Part shown: piece by piece, positions 32,836 through 40,956 of the stretch
Layout of the letters: each line of letters starts with the position of its first letter
How positions within the stretch are numbered: the first letter of the stretch is position 1
Assembly (NCBI RefSeq): GCF_001528665.1
Contig: NZ_BBYJ01000029.1
Coordinates: 50,121-114,120, forward strand
Length of the DNA: 64,000 nt
From: Microtetraspora malaysiensis
GTDB lineage: Bacteria > Actinomycetota > Actinomycetes > Streptosporangiales > Streptosporangiaceae
Direction of reading: 5' to 3'
The notes under the pieces: generated by a model
What the model saw: the letters and a program-made list of their open reading frames with translations, nothing else
Told to the model about the DNA's origin: nothing
Database searches by the model: none
Translations under genes and position numbers: made by a program

Positions 32836-33969
32836 TCAGCGGATCTTGTCGAAGAACGCGCGGATGTCGGCGGCGACCGCGTCGGGCCTCTCCATGGCCA
32901 CGAAATGGTGGCGGCCCGGGTTGTCCACCGGCCAGTGCACGACGGTGTTGTGCCGTTCGGCGAGCCGGCGGAATCCGGGCGGTCCGCTGTACACACCGGT
33001 CGGTGCGGCCTTCTGGCCCTCCGGCCAGCCGAAGCCGGTGCTGTCGTAGTAGGGCCACGACGAGGAGCCGAACGTCCCGGTGAACCAGTACAGGCTCACA
33101 TTGGTGAGGATCAGGTCGCGGTCGATCAGCTCGTCCGCCGGCTGCGGGGCCGTGTTGAAATCCTCGAACTTCTGCATCATCCACGCCAGCGCGGCGACCG
33201 GGGAGTCATGCCACCCGTACGCGAACGTCTGGGGTGCCGTGCGGAGCAGCGCGTGATGGTCGACGGTGCTGCCGCCCGCCCACTGCTGCATCCCCTCGTA
33301 CTGGGCGAGTTCCTCCGGTGTCATGCCGGGGACGTCCTCCTCGGTGGGGAACCCGAGCCCGCTGATGACGTAAACGCCGACAACATGCTCCGGGGCCGCC
33401 TTGGCCAGCTCGGGGGCGACGTACGCGCCGAAGTCCCCTCCTTCGGCGCCATAGCGGTCGTAGCCGAGGCGGCGCATCAACTCGGCCCAGGTCCGCGCCA
33501 CGCGGGCGGCGTCCCAGCCGGCCTCCCGCGGGGGTGCGGAGAACCCGAAACCGGGCAGCGAGGGGATCACGACGTGGAACGCCTGAGACGGGTGGCCGCC
33601 GTGCGAACGGGGGTCGGTGAGGCGGTCGACGAGGTCGGCGAACTCGACGAAGGAGTTCGGCCACCCATGCGTGAGGATGAGCGGCAGGGCGTCGGGCTCC
33701 GGCGACCGCACATGCAGGAAGTGGATGTCCTGCCCCTCGATCTCGACCATGAACTGGGCGAACTCGTTCAGGCGCGCCTCGTGGCGGCGCCAGTCGTAGC
33801 CGTCGCGCCAATAGTCGGCCAGCTCCTTCAACCAGGCGACGGGCACGCCGCGGCGCCACCCCTCGCCGGGAAGCTGCCGTGGCCACCGGGTTCGGGCCAG
33901 GCGGTCACGCAGATCGTCCAGCTCGCTCGGGGGGACGTCGATGCGGAAAGGGCGGATGCCATTGGTCAT
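32836..33969 (-). CDS. Epoxide hydrolase (EHN family, alpha/beta hydrolase)
   Basis: 377 residues with the epoxide hydrolase N-terminal domain (IRPFRIDVPPSELDDLRDRLARTRWP) and an alpha/beta-hydrolase core. Oxyanion motif HGWPNS (101-106), nucleophile Asp179 in EGGDFGAY, catalytic His near PGRHHFVAMERP. Typical of microsomal/juvenile-hormone-type epoxide hydrolases detoxifying or degrading epoxides. ATG 33969 follows AGGAG. It is divergent from a WYL-domain regulator, the common neighbour of this gene type. Confidence 0.92.
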   Translation of the reverse strand: MTNGIRPFRIDVPPSELDDLRDRLARTRWPRQLPGEGWRRGVPVAWLKELADYWRDGYDWRRHEARLNEFAQFMVEIEGQDIHFLHVRSPEPDALPLILTHGWPNSFVEFADLVDRLTDPRSHGGHPSQAFHVVIPSLPGFGFSAPPREAGWDAARVARTWAELMRRLGYDRYGAEGGDFGAYVAPELAKAAPEHVVGVYVISGLGFPTEEDVPGMTPEELAQYEGMQQWAGGSTVDHHALLRTAPQTFAYGWHDSPVAALAWMMQKFEDFNTAPQPADELIDRDLILTNVSLYWFTGTFGSSSWPYYDSTGFGWPEGQKAAPTGVYSGPPGFRRLAERHNTVVHWPVDNPGRHHFVAMERPDAVAADIRAFFDKIR

Positions 33970-34053
33970 GGGTGCTGTTCTCCTCGGGATCTCATGTGAA
34001 CGTCCCCGACCGTAGAGGCCATATAGGTCAGATCCCGGCCTACATGGCGGGGC

Positions 34054-35058
34054 ATGATGGACGCCATGAACGATCCCTCGGCCCGGCTGCTCACCCTGCT
34101 GTCGCTCCTGCAGACCCCTCGGGAATGGCCCGGCAGCGAGCTCGCGGAGCGGCTGGGGGTCAGTCCCCGTACCGTCCGCCGCGACGTCGACCGCCTGCGC
34201 GAGCTGGGGTACCCGGTGGAGGCGACCATGGGGGCCGCGGGTGGTTATCGGCTCGCCGCCGGCACGGCCATGCCGCCGCTCCTGCTGGACGATGAGGAGA
34301 CGGTGGCCATCGCGGTCGGCCTCAGCACGGTGGCCGGCAACCCGGTGAACGGCATCGAGGAGGCGTCCCTGCGCGCCTTGGCCAAACTGGAACAGGTGCT
34401 GCCGTCCCGGCTGCGGCACCGGGTCGGCGCCTTCCGGGCCGCCGCGGTGTCGATGCTGACCGGGAACGGCCCCGGCGCCGACCCGAGCGTCCTCGCCGTG
34501 ACCGCCGGAGCCGCCGCCGCCTCCGAACGCCTGCGGTTCGCCTACCGGACGCGGGACGGCGACGAGACCCGCCGGCTGGTCGAGCCACACCGTCTGGTGC
34601 TGGCCGGGCGCCGTTGGTACCTACTGGCGTACGACAACGAGCGGCAGGACTGGAGGATCTTCCGCGTCGACCGGATGACCGACGTCCGGCCGACCGGCGT
34701 ACGGGTCCCGCCGCGGGAGCCGCCCGGCGGGGACGCGGCCGCCTTCGTCACCGGCAAGATGTACTCGCTCGCTCCCACCTACGAGGTCCTCGCCACGGTG
34801 CGTCTTCCCGCCGCCCAGGCGGCGGAGCGGCTCGGCGCCGCGCCGGGCGAGGTCCAGCCGATCGACGAGGAGAGCTGCCGCCTGCGCGGACACGCCGACA
34901 CCCTGGAGTGGCTGGCGTCCCGGCTGCTCCTGCTGGGCTGCGAGTTCCAGGTGCACGAGCCGCCGGAGCTGCGGGCGCACCTGCGCACGATCGCGGCCCG
35001 CGCGCTCCGCGCGACCGACGACGCCTCCGAGAGGGGAGGCGCGGCGGCGGCCGGATGA
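34054..35058 (+). CDS. YafY/WYL-domain transcriptional regulator
   Basis: 334 residues: N-terminal HTH_11 winged helix (ARLLTLLSLLQTPREWPGSE, LGVSPRTVRRDVDRLRELGY, GGYRLAAG), central WYL domain (LVEPHRLVLAGRRWYLLAYDNER) and a WCX C-terminal extension (LEWLASRLLLLGCEFQVHEPPEL). WYL domains bind nucleotides, nucleic acids or small ligands. It diverges from the epoxide hydrolase with an 84-bp gap, so it probably controls it. Confidence 0.9.
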   Translation: MMDAMNDPSARLLTLLSLLQTPREWPGSELAERLGVSPRTVRRDVDRLRELGYPVEATMGAAGGYRLAAGTAMPPLLLDDEETVAIAVGLSTVAGNPVNGIEEASLRALAKLEQVLPSRLRHRVGAFRAAAVSMLTGNGPGADPSVLAVTAGAAAASERLRFAYRTRDGDETRRLVEPHRLVLAGRRWYLLAYDNERQDWRIFRVDRMTDVRPTGVRVPPREPPGGDAAAFVTGKMYSLAPTYEVLATVRLPAAQAAERLGAAPGEVQPIDEESCRLRGHADTLEWLASRLLLLGCEFQVHEPPELRAHLRTIAARALRATDDASERGGAAAAG

Positions 35059-35061
35059 TCC

Positions 35062-35109
35062 GGGCGGCCCGGGATCGTCGTCTGGTGGTCCCTGGTGACC
35101 AGGCCGCCC
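35062..35109. terminator. Terminator-like nested inverted repeat
   Basis: GGGCGGCC (35062-35069) / GGCCGCCC (35102-35109) enclosing a CCTGGTGACCAGG palindrome, between the convergent WYL gene and the ferredoxin-like gene. Confidence 0.4.
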
Positions 35110-35145
35110 ATGCGCGGCCGGCCTGGTCGAGCAACTTCCTGAGCA

Positions 35146-35517
35146 TCAGCCAGTGACCGGGTCCCCTCGTGGATCGACGCGGCGGCGTGCCGACCGGGGC
35201 CCCTGGAAGACGTGAAGCCCGAGAACCGCGGGTAGTTCGGCCAGTCCTGGGCCGCCGGCACTGATCCACTCCGCGATGTCGTCGGCCGCCTCCGGCTGGT
35301 TGACCAGGCCGAGCCAGACCGGGCGGCCACCCGCCGCCCGCCCGGCGGGTGAGGGCCGCACCACGACGACGTTGGCCTGTTCGCACACGTCCAGGCAGTC
35401 CGTGATGCGGACGTCGGCGACCTCGGCGAGCCTGCGCACCTGCGCGTCGTGGTCGAGCTGCGGCACCTTACGGCTGCTGCCGCAGCAGCAGCCGCGGCAG
35501 ACGACGATCCCGCTCAT
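35146..35517 (-). CDS. (2Fe-2S) ferredoxin-domain (thioredoxin-like fold) protein
   Basis: 123 residues. CRGCCCGSSRK near the N-terminus and CLDVCEQANVVVVRPSP form the four-cysteine pattern of thioredoxin-like 2Fe-2S ferredoxins (two cysteines of each motif as likely ligands). It is the last gene of the riboswitch-controlled operon; its ATG overlaps the upstream stop by 4 nt (ATGA at 35514-35517). It is a plausible electron donor for the FhuF-like reductase encoded two genes upstream. Confidence 0.82.
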   Translation of the reverse strand: MSGIVVCRGCCCGSSRKVPQLDHDAQVRRLAEVADVRITDCLDVCEQANVVVVRPSPAGRAAGGRPVWLGLVNQPEAADDIAEWISAGGPGLAELPAVLGLHVFQGPRSARRRVDPRGDPVTG

Positions 35518-36062
35518 CCGTGGGCAAACCCCTTGCCGGTGCGGTCCAGCGGATCCGGCTCCAGGCCGAGGTAGGTGGCGCGCAGTTCGTCCCAGGCGGC
35601 CAGCTGGGCGAAAGCCGGCGGGTCCTGGATCTGCTGGCGGTCGGTGAGGAACGGGTTGGGCAGCATCACGGTCATCATCTGCTCGTCCCGGCCGTTGAAC
35701 AGACGCACCCCCCACGAGGTCGGGCTGCCGTCGGCGCCGATGCGGCGGTACAGCTCGGCACGGGAGCAGCGGCGGATCCGGCCGAGTTCGGGGCCGCTCG
35801 CGGTGTGCTCGCCGATGCACAGGTGGAAGTGCCAGCGGCCGAAGTCGACGGTGACGTAGCCGTCGTACAGACTGATCCGCTCGGGCGCGTTCGGCGCGGC
35901 GACCTCCCAGGCGGCCCCCTGGACGAGCACGCCGAACCAGATGTGCTCCCAGTACTTCTCGAAGATGTCCTTCACCAGGGACAACAGGGTCTGCTCGTCG
36001 GTGGGCAGCGCCCACACGTGCAGGGTGCCGTTGCCCTGTTCCTCGACGACGGTGTGGCTCAT
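35514..36062 (-). CDS. Conserved protein of unknown function in the B12-riboswitch operon
   Basis: 182 residues, soluble, no signal peptide. Recognisable blocks: LLSLVKDIFEKYWEHIWFG, ISLYDGYVTVDFGRWHFHLC, LRRCSRAELYRRI-like (RRCSRAELYRRIGADGSP) and MMTVMLPNPFLTDRQQI. I cannot name its domain. Both ends overlap neighbours by 4 nt (ATGA), so it is made in fixed ratio with the transporter and ferredoxin. Context suggests handling of the imported cofactor or its reduction. Confidence 0.7.
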   Translation of the reverse strand: MSHTVVEEQGNGTLHVWALPTDEQTLLSLVKDIFEKYWEHIWFGVLVQGAAWEVAAPNAPERISLYDGYVTVDFGRWHFHLCIGEHTASGPELGRIRRCSRAELYRRIGADGSPTSWGVRLFNGRDEQMMTVMLPNPFLTDRQQIQDPPAFAQLAAWDELRATYLGLEPDPLDRTGKGFAHG

Positions 36063-37945
36063 CGGGCTCCTTGAGATTCTCGTACGGCACGCGCCCACTG
36101 CGCGTGGCGGGTGTCGGGGTCGATCAGGGCGCAGTCGCCGCACTTGCCGCCGCCGGGCAGGCGGTAGTAGAGGCAGCAGCTGCGACGGACGAAGAAGGGA
36201 TGGCCGGGCGCCGGTTCGGCCAGCTCCCCGGTGTCGCGCAGCGGGCTGAGGGCCAGCAGTTCGCGGCCCAGCGCGACGGCGGCCCCGGTGAGTTCGGGGC
36301 GTACGCGGGCCAGGGTGCGGACGCTCCCGGCCAGCGCGGAGGCCGCGTTTCCCCACAGCAGGCCGGGCGCGAGCTTCACGTTCCGCTGAACCGCCGCGGC
36401 GAGCGGTTCCAGCAGGCCGGACACCACGGTGCGGTGCAGCCGTTCGGCGATTCGGGCCGGATCGTGGACTCGCCATCCGTGCAGGTCGGTGGCGCGCAGC
36501 GGTAGCGGGCCACCGGTCACGGCCTGCCAGTGAACCCGTCCGGGATCCAGGTCGACGAGCAGGTCGTGGGCGATCGCCGCGCCGAGCGAAGGCGACCACA
36601 TCCGGGCGGCGATCCCCTGGAACAGGATCGAGGCGGCCACCCGGGTCTCGGTGGTGTTCAGCCGCTCGGCTGTCTCGCCGATCCTGGCCTCCAGGACGCC
36701 CGGATCGGTGAACAGGTCGGCGAGTGGCCGCCATCCGGATTCGATGTGACCGATGCCGAGTTCGAAGTAGCCGCTGACGGTGGAGACGTCGGCGACCGCG
36801 CCGGAAACGGTCAGGGGAGTGGCGGGGAGCAACGCCGGAGGTTCCTCCCTCAGCGCGTCCGCCGCCCGGCGGCTCCATGCGGCCAGCTCGGGCAGCGTGG
36901 CGAACCTGACGACGTCGCCGTCGAAAGCGGCGAGGTATCCGTCGCCCGCCTGTTGTACCGCCAGTTCGGGACCGGCGGACAGCGGGGAGCCTCCATCGCC
37001 CGTGGCCTCCACCGGGCTGGACGGTTCGGCCGACTCGCCCGCGTCGGCATGACTGACCGGGGACGGACGCCAGCCCTCTCTGGCCAGCGCACGCTCCAGC
37101 AGCGGGCGGTGGACGTCGTCGGCGGTCACACGCACGCATCCTCCGCTGCCCGCCTGCAGCACGAACACTCCGGAGGCGGGGTCGAAGGACAGCTCGTCCC
37201 CGTCGAACGCGGCGCCGATCACTCCCCGGGCGGTCAGCTCCTCCGGTGTCCCGGCGTGCAGGACGCCGCCGGGCGCGAGGAGCCAGATCCGGTCGGCGAC
37301 CCGCAGCGCCAGCTCCAGATCGTGGGTGGACACCACGACGGTCAGATCCCGCTCGCGGGCGAGGCGGCGCAGCAGGCCCATCAGGGCCACCCGGGAGGTG
37401 ACGTCCAGGAACGCGGTCGGCTCGTCCAGCAGGATCGCCGAGGGCTGTTGCGCCAGAGCGCGGGCGACCAGCACCCGCTGGCGCTCCCCGTCGGACAGCT
37501 CGGTCACCGGACGGTCGGTCAGGTGGCCGGCGTGGACCGCCTCCAGCGCCCACGTGACGATCTCCCCGTCCGCGGCCGACAGCCGCCCGGTGAACCCGGT
37601 GTGCGGGTGCCGTCCCAGCCCGGCCAGCTCGCGGGCGGTCAGCAGGGCGGGCAGGTCCCGTTCGGTCAGCACGACGGCGAGCCGCCGGGCCAACGCGGCC
37701 GCCGGCACCGACTCGACGGCGACGCCGTCGATCCGGACCCGCCCGGCCAGGCCGGGCTGCAGCCCGGCCATCGTCCGCAGCAGGGTGGACTTCCCGGCGC
37801 CGTTCGGGCCGATCAGCGCGGTGAGCGCGCCGGGCGGGGCGGTCGCGTCCAGGCCGTCCAGCACCCGACGCGCACTGTGGCCGCGCCGCGCGGGATATCC
37901 GGCGCACACGCCCTCCAGGCGCAGACCTCGTTCGTCCACGGTCAC
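36059..37945 (-). CDS. Fusion: FecE/BtuD-type ABC ATPase and FhuF-like Fe-S reductase
   Basis: 628 residues in one uninterrupted frame. Residues 1-265 are an iron/B12-type ABC ATPase: Walker A IGPNGAGKST (45-54), signature ELSDGERQR (149-157), Walker B AILLDEPTAFLD (170-181), H-loop VVSTHDL. A low-complexity linker follows (about 296-330). Residues about 370-628 are FhuF-like, ending in the 2Fe-2S motif SCCLYYRLPGGGKCGDC (Cys590, 591, 602, 605: CC-x10-C-x2-C). FhuF-type proteins reduce ferric siderophores in the cytosol. The GTG 37945 overlaps the permease stop (GTGA) and the TGA overlaps the next ATG. The fusion would place the reductase at the importer's cytoplasmic face. Confidence 0.88.
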   Translation of the reverse strand: MTVDERGLRLEGVCAGYPARRGHSARRVLDGLDATAPPGALTALIGPNGAGKSTLLRTMAGLQPGLAGRVRIDGVAVESVPAAALARRLAVVLTERDLPALLTARELAGLGRHPHTGFTGRLSAADGEIVTWALEAVHAGHLTDRPVTELSDGERQRVLVARALAQQPSAILLDEPTAFLDVTSRVALMGLLRRLARERDLTVVVSTHDLELALRVADRIWLLAPGGVLHAGTPEELTARGVIGAAFDGDELSFDPASGVFVLQAGSGGCVRVTADDVHRPLLERALAREGWRPSPVSHADAGESAEPSSPVEATGDGGSPLSAGPELAVQQAGDGYLAAFDGDVVRFATLPELAAWSRRAADALREEPPALLPATPLTVSGAVADVSTVSGYFELGIGHIESGWRPLADLFTDPGVLEARIGETAERLNTTETRVAASILFQGIAARMWSPSLGAAIAHDLLVDLDPGRVHWQAVTGGPLPLRATDLHGWRVHDPARIAERLHRTVVSGLLEPLAAAVQRNVKLAPGLLWGNAASALAGSVRTLARVRPELTGAAVALGRELLALSPLRDTGELAEPAPGHPFFVRRSCCLYYRLPGGGKCGDCALIDPDTRHAQWARAVRESQGAR

Positions 37946-39018
37946 ACCGCCAGTCCGGTTCTGGCCACGCGGCTGCGCAGCAGTACGGCGATCACCACGG
38001 GCGCGCCGAGGATGGTGGTCACCGCGTTGAGCGGAAGCACGACCCCGCCGCCCGGCACCTGGGCGGCCACGCAGCACAGCAGCGCGACCGCGGCGCCGAG
38101 CAGTGCCACCCCGGGCATGAGCAGCCGATGGTCGGCCGTGCCGAGCGCCAGCCGGGCGATGTGCGGGACGGCCAGGCCGAGGAAGGCGACCGGCCCGCAG
38201 AACGCGGTCACCGTGCCGGCGAGCACCGAGGACACCAGCAGGGTGAGCGTGCGGGTCAGCCGCACCCGCACCCCCATGGTGCGGGCGTAGTTCTCGCCGA
38301 GGAGCAGCGCGTTGAGCGGCTTGACCCCGGCCAGCGCCGCCGCCAGCGCGACCAGGCAGACCGGGCCGAACAGGGCGAGATCGGCCCACGTCGTCCCGGC
38401 GAAGCTGCCCAGGCCCCAGCTGATGAACTGCTGGGCGCGCTGCGGGTCGGTGTAGGTCAGCAGCACCGTGATGACCGAGGTGGCGGCCGAGCCGACCATC
38501 ACCCCGACGATGAGCAGCGTGATCACGGACCGTACCCGCCGCGACAGCGTGAGCACGAGGGCGAGCACCGCCGCCGCCCCCGCGGAGGCCGCGACGACGA
38601 CTCCGGCCCGGCCGAGCCCGGCCACACCCGCGGTGAACGCGCCCGCCGCCCCGCCCCAGCCGATGATGATCAGTGACACGCCGAGGCTCGCTCCGGAGCT
38701 CACCCCGAGGATGTACGGCTCGGCCAGCGGGTTGCGGAACAGCGTCTGCATCTGCACACCCGCCGTGCCGAGGGCGGCTCCGGCCAGCGCGGCGGTGATC
38801 GCGCGCGGCAGCCGTACCGTCCAGATGATCTCGCGGACGGCGGGGTCGGCCGAGCCGTCGCCCAGCAGCGCGGGCAACGCCCGGGACAGAGGGATCGAGG
38901 TCGAGCCGAGCGTGACCGCCAGCGCGAACGCGATCGGCACCGCGATCGCCATGATCGAGAGGGCCGTCGTCCGGCGGCGGAGCGCTGCCGGGACGACCTT
39001 CAGCGCCGCCGCGGTCAC
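37942..39018 (-). CDS. FecCD/BtuC-type ABC transporter permease
   Basis: 358 residues, about 9-10 membrane helices. FecCD family marks: RLPRAITAALAGAALGTAGVQMQ, FRNPLAEPYILGVSSGASLG, WGLGSFAGTTWADL, CGPVAFLGLAVPHIARLALG and VPGGGVVLPLNAVTTILGAPVVI. The family imports siderophores, heme or vitamin B12. GTG 39018 overlaps the binding-protein stop by 4 nt. It is second in the riboswitch-led operon, and as the only permease gene it would form a homodimer, as BtuC does. Confidence 0.93.
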   Translation of the reverse strand: MTAAALKVVPAALRRRTTALSIMAIAVPIAFALAVTLGSTSIPLSRALPALLGDGSADPAVREIIWTVRLPRAITAALAGAALGTAGVQMQTLFRNPLAEPYILGVSSGASLGVSLIIIGWGGAAGAFTAGVAGLGRAGVVVAASAGAAAVLALVLTLSRRVRSVITLLIVGVMVGSAATSVITVLLTYTDPQRAQQFISWGLGSFAGTTWADLALFGPVCLVALAAALAGVKPLNALLLGENYARTMGVRVRLTRTLTLLVSSVLAGTVTAFCGPVAFLGLAVPHIARLALGTADHRLLMPGVALLGAAVALLCCVAAQVPGGGVVLPLNAVTTILGAPVVIAVLLRSRVARTGLAV

Positions 39019-40226
39019 TTGGTCATCTTCTGGTAGAAAGCGAACTCGTGACCGGGGGCGAGGTCGGGGTGCAGGATCGCCACCAGATCGCCCAGGACCA
39101 GGTCGGGACGGCCGACGCCGCGCTCCCAGTAGTCGTTGCCGCCGCCCGGGCCCATGGTCTTGTTCGCCGACCACACCTCACCGGTCTCGTACGCGGCGAA
39201 CTTGGCGTAGCGGGCGTCGGACTTCCGCACGTCGCCGAGGGACGTCCACTCGTTGACCTGGGCCAGCCACACCTTCGCGTCCTTGGCCTTCGCCAGCACC
39301 GCCTCCAGATCCAGTGTGGAGCTGCCGGAGCCGGAGGTGCCCGCCCAGGGGTAGGTCCCGCCCGCGTCCTTGATCAGCCCGGCGACGTAGCTGCCGCCGT
39401 TGGGCATGTACCACTGGCCCTGGTACATCTGGCCGGGCAGCACGGTGACCGGCGTGGCCGCCTTCGCTTTGGCCGCCAGCGCCGTGTAGTCGGACTCGAT
39501 CTTTCCGAACACCTCGTTCGCTTCGACCTCGGTGCCGGTGAGCGCGGCCATCAGCTTGATCCACTCGGCCCGGCCGAGGGCGGTGGACTCCAGCCATTCG
39601 GCGTTGGCGACCACCTTGATCCCGGCCTGGCGCAGCGGTCCGTACGCCTTGTCCTCGGTGCCCTGCGTCATGAGCACGTCGGGCTTGGCGCCGATGACCT
39701 TCTCGGTGTCCACCTCCTTTCCGGAGGCGTACTCGGTGATCGCGCCGGACTTCACCCGCTCCAGTACCTCGGGGGAGGTGATCTGTCCGGCGGAGGCCAC
39801 GGCCTTGAGCCGGTCCAGCACGCCCAGTTCGGTGACGAAGGGAAGGTGTGTGGTCGAGGCGGAGTACAGCGACTCGATGGGCGTCTCGACGGTGACCGCG
39901 CCCGCGAGTTCCCCGGTCAGTTTGGGGGCGGGCGTGCCGCAGCGCACCAGCACGTACGTCTCCGGCTTGGCGCCGGGGGCGGGCTGATTGACCGTGACGA
40001 CCTGGTAGTTCTTGGCATACGTCAGGGTGAAGTTGGCGGCGTGCCTCAGGGTCTGCTTGACCGGGAAGTAGTCCGTGTTCGCGTCATAGGAGGTGACACA
40101 GCGACCTTCAGCCGCCGAGGCGGCCGTCGCGGGGGATGCGGACGGTTCGGTTCCGCCGCAGGCGGTGAGCAGAACCGCGGGCAGTACGGCGAGCAGCGCG
40201 CCGCCGATCGGGCGGGGGATACCCAT
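39015..40226 (-). CDS. ABC transporter substrate-binding lipoprotein (siderophore/corrinoid type)
   Basis: 403 residues. Lipoprotein signal MGIPRPIGGALLAVLPAVLL-TAC with the lipobox Cys at about residue 23. The rest is a cluster III (FecB/BtuF-like) binding protein: VVTVNQPAPGAKPETYVLVRCG, VLDRLKAVASAGQI, VIGAKPDVLMTQG, VLPGQMYQGQWYMPNGGSYV, GRPDLVLGDLVAILHPDL. AGGAG lies 7 nt before ATG 40226. It is the first gene after a cobalamin riboswitch (178-nt gap), so corrinoid binding is more likely than the siderophore role that similarity alone would suggest. Confidence 0.9.
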   Translation of the reverse strand: MGIPRPIGGALLAVLPAVLLTACGGTEPSASPATAASAAEGRCVTSYDANTDYFPVKQTLRHAANFTLTYAKNYQVVTVNQPAPGAKPETYVLVRCGTPAPKLTGELAGAVTVETPIESLYSASTTHLPFVTELGVLDRLKAVASAGQITSPEVLERVKSGAITEYASGKEVDTEKVIGAKPDVLMTQGTEDKAYGPLRQAGIKVVANAEWLESTALGRAEWIKLMAALTGTEVEANEVFGKIESDYTALAAKAKAATPVTVLPGQMYQGQWYMPNGGSYVAGLIKDAGGTYPWAGTSGSGSSTLDLEAVLAKAKDAKVWLAQVNEWTSLGDVRKSDARYAKFAAYETGEVWSANKTMGPGGGNDYWERGVGRPDLVLGDLVAILHPDLAPGHEFAFYQKMTK

Positions 40227-40373
40227 CGATGATCTCCTGGCGATAAGCCGCGCCCACCGTTCCTCGACGGCACACGCGGCGGCCGAGGGTCGGATCGCCC
40301 GGGAGAGGCCCGCCTGTGCGGGCAGCGCGAAGCACGCCACGCCGGTCGTACGGCATGCGGCCACCGTCCTCTC

Positions 40374-40392
40374 TTGGGGAGATCCGCCCCAA
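40374..40392 (-). promoter_or_regulatory. Hairpin just downstream of the riboswitch (possible expression platform)
   Basis: 6-bp stem TTGGGG/CCCCAA with a 7-nt loop, beginning 12 nt after the riboswitch P1 stem. It lacks a U-tract, so a role in termination or in hiding a ribosome site is only a guess. Confidence 0.35.
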
Positions 40393-40404
40393 TTTCCATG
40401 AGGA

Positions 40405-40554
40405 GGCGACCGCGTGAGTCTCCTGGCTCTCGGGTCGAAGCTCGCCCCGGCCTTCCCACCCGCGTATGGGCAGTGGCGTCGTCGGGGTTCGCTCGCCGAT
40501 CACAGTGGCGGGACCGCGCCGGATTCACACCGGCTTCCTCGTTCCGCCGTCGCC
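40405..40554 (-). ncRNA. Cobalamin riboswitch
   Basis: On the minus strand: P1 arms GGCGAC (40549-40554) and GTCGCC (40405-40410) enclose the conserved core, including GAACGAGGAAGCCGGTGTGA, AATCCGGCGCGGTCCCGC, CCACTGTGA, GACGCCACTGCC, GTGGGAAGGCC and the B12-box-like GAGAGCCAGGAGACTC. This order and these blocks are those of AdoCbl/cobalamin-class riboswitches, which turn off downstream genes when the vitamin is plentiful. It precedes the operon of binding protein, permease, ATPase-reductase fusion, unknown protein and ferredoxin. Confidence 0.88.
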
Positions 40555-40602
40555 TTTGTGGTCATGATCGCATACGGCGCATAGCCGACACAAAGGCCAT
40601 GG

Positions 40603-40635
40603 TTGAGGGGCCGGGGCAATGCCTCGGCCCCTCAA
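40603..40635 (-). terminator. Terminator hairpin of the COG4280 operon, with a competing third arm
   Basis: Perfect 11-bp stem TTGAGGGGCCG (40603-40613) / CGGCCCCTCAA (40625-40635), extended inward by GGGC/GCCT. A second TTGAGGGGCCG at 40659-40669 can pair with the same middle arm instead. It lies downstream of the minus-strand COG4280 pair and upstream of the riboswitch transcript. Confidence 0.6.
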
Positions 40636-40749
40636 CGGGGCCGCAAGGCGCGGGGCGGTTGAGGGGCCGGTGGTTTCCGGTGGGGGTGGCGGGCCTGACC
40701 GTCAGGCGATGACGTGGGTGTGGAGTTCCACGGCTGGGGCGGTCATCGG

Positions 40750-40956
40750 TCAGCTCCGGACGTCGATGACGACGCTGACGACGAAGAACAGCACGAGCAG
40801 GGCGCCGCCGGCGATCGCGGCCGTGGCGGCGGACGCGCCCGCGAGCACGACGCCGAGGGTGAGGGCGAGGGCGGCGACGACGGCGGCGGCGATCTTCCAG
40901 TCGTCACCGATGATGAAGTCGTACCAGAAGTGGGCGAATCCCTTGATGAGTTTCAT
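40750..40956 (-). CDS. Small membrane protein partner of the COG4280 protein
   Basis: 68 residues: short amphipathic N-terminus MKLIKGFAHFWYDFIIGDDW, then two hydrophobic segments (IAAAVVAALALTLGVVLAGA and AIAGGALLVLFFVVSVVI). Its ATG overlaps the stop of the COG4280-type gene (ATGA at 40953-40956), so the two are made together and probably form one membrane complex. No known domain. Confidence 0.75.
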   Translation of the reverse strand: MKLIKGFAHFWYDFIIGDDWKIAAAVVAALALTLGVVLAGASAATAAIAGGALLVLFFVVSVVIDVRS

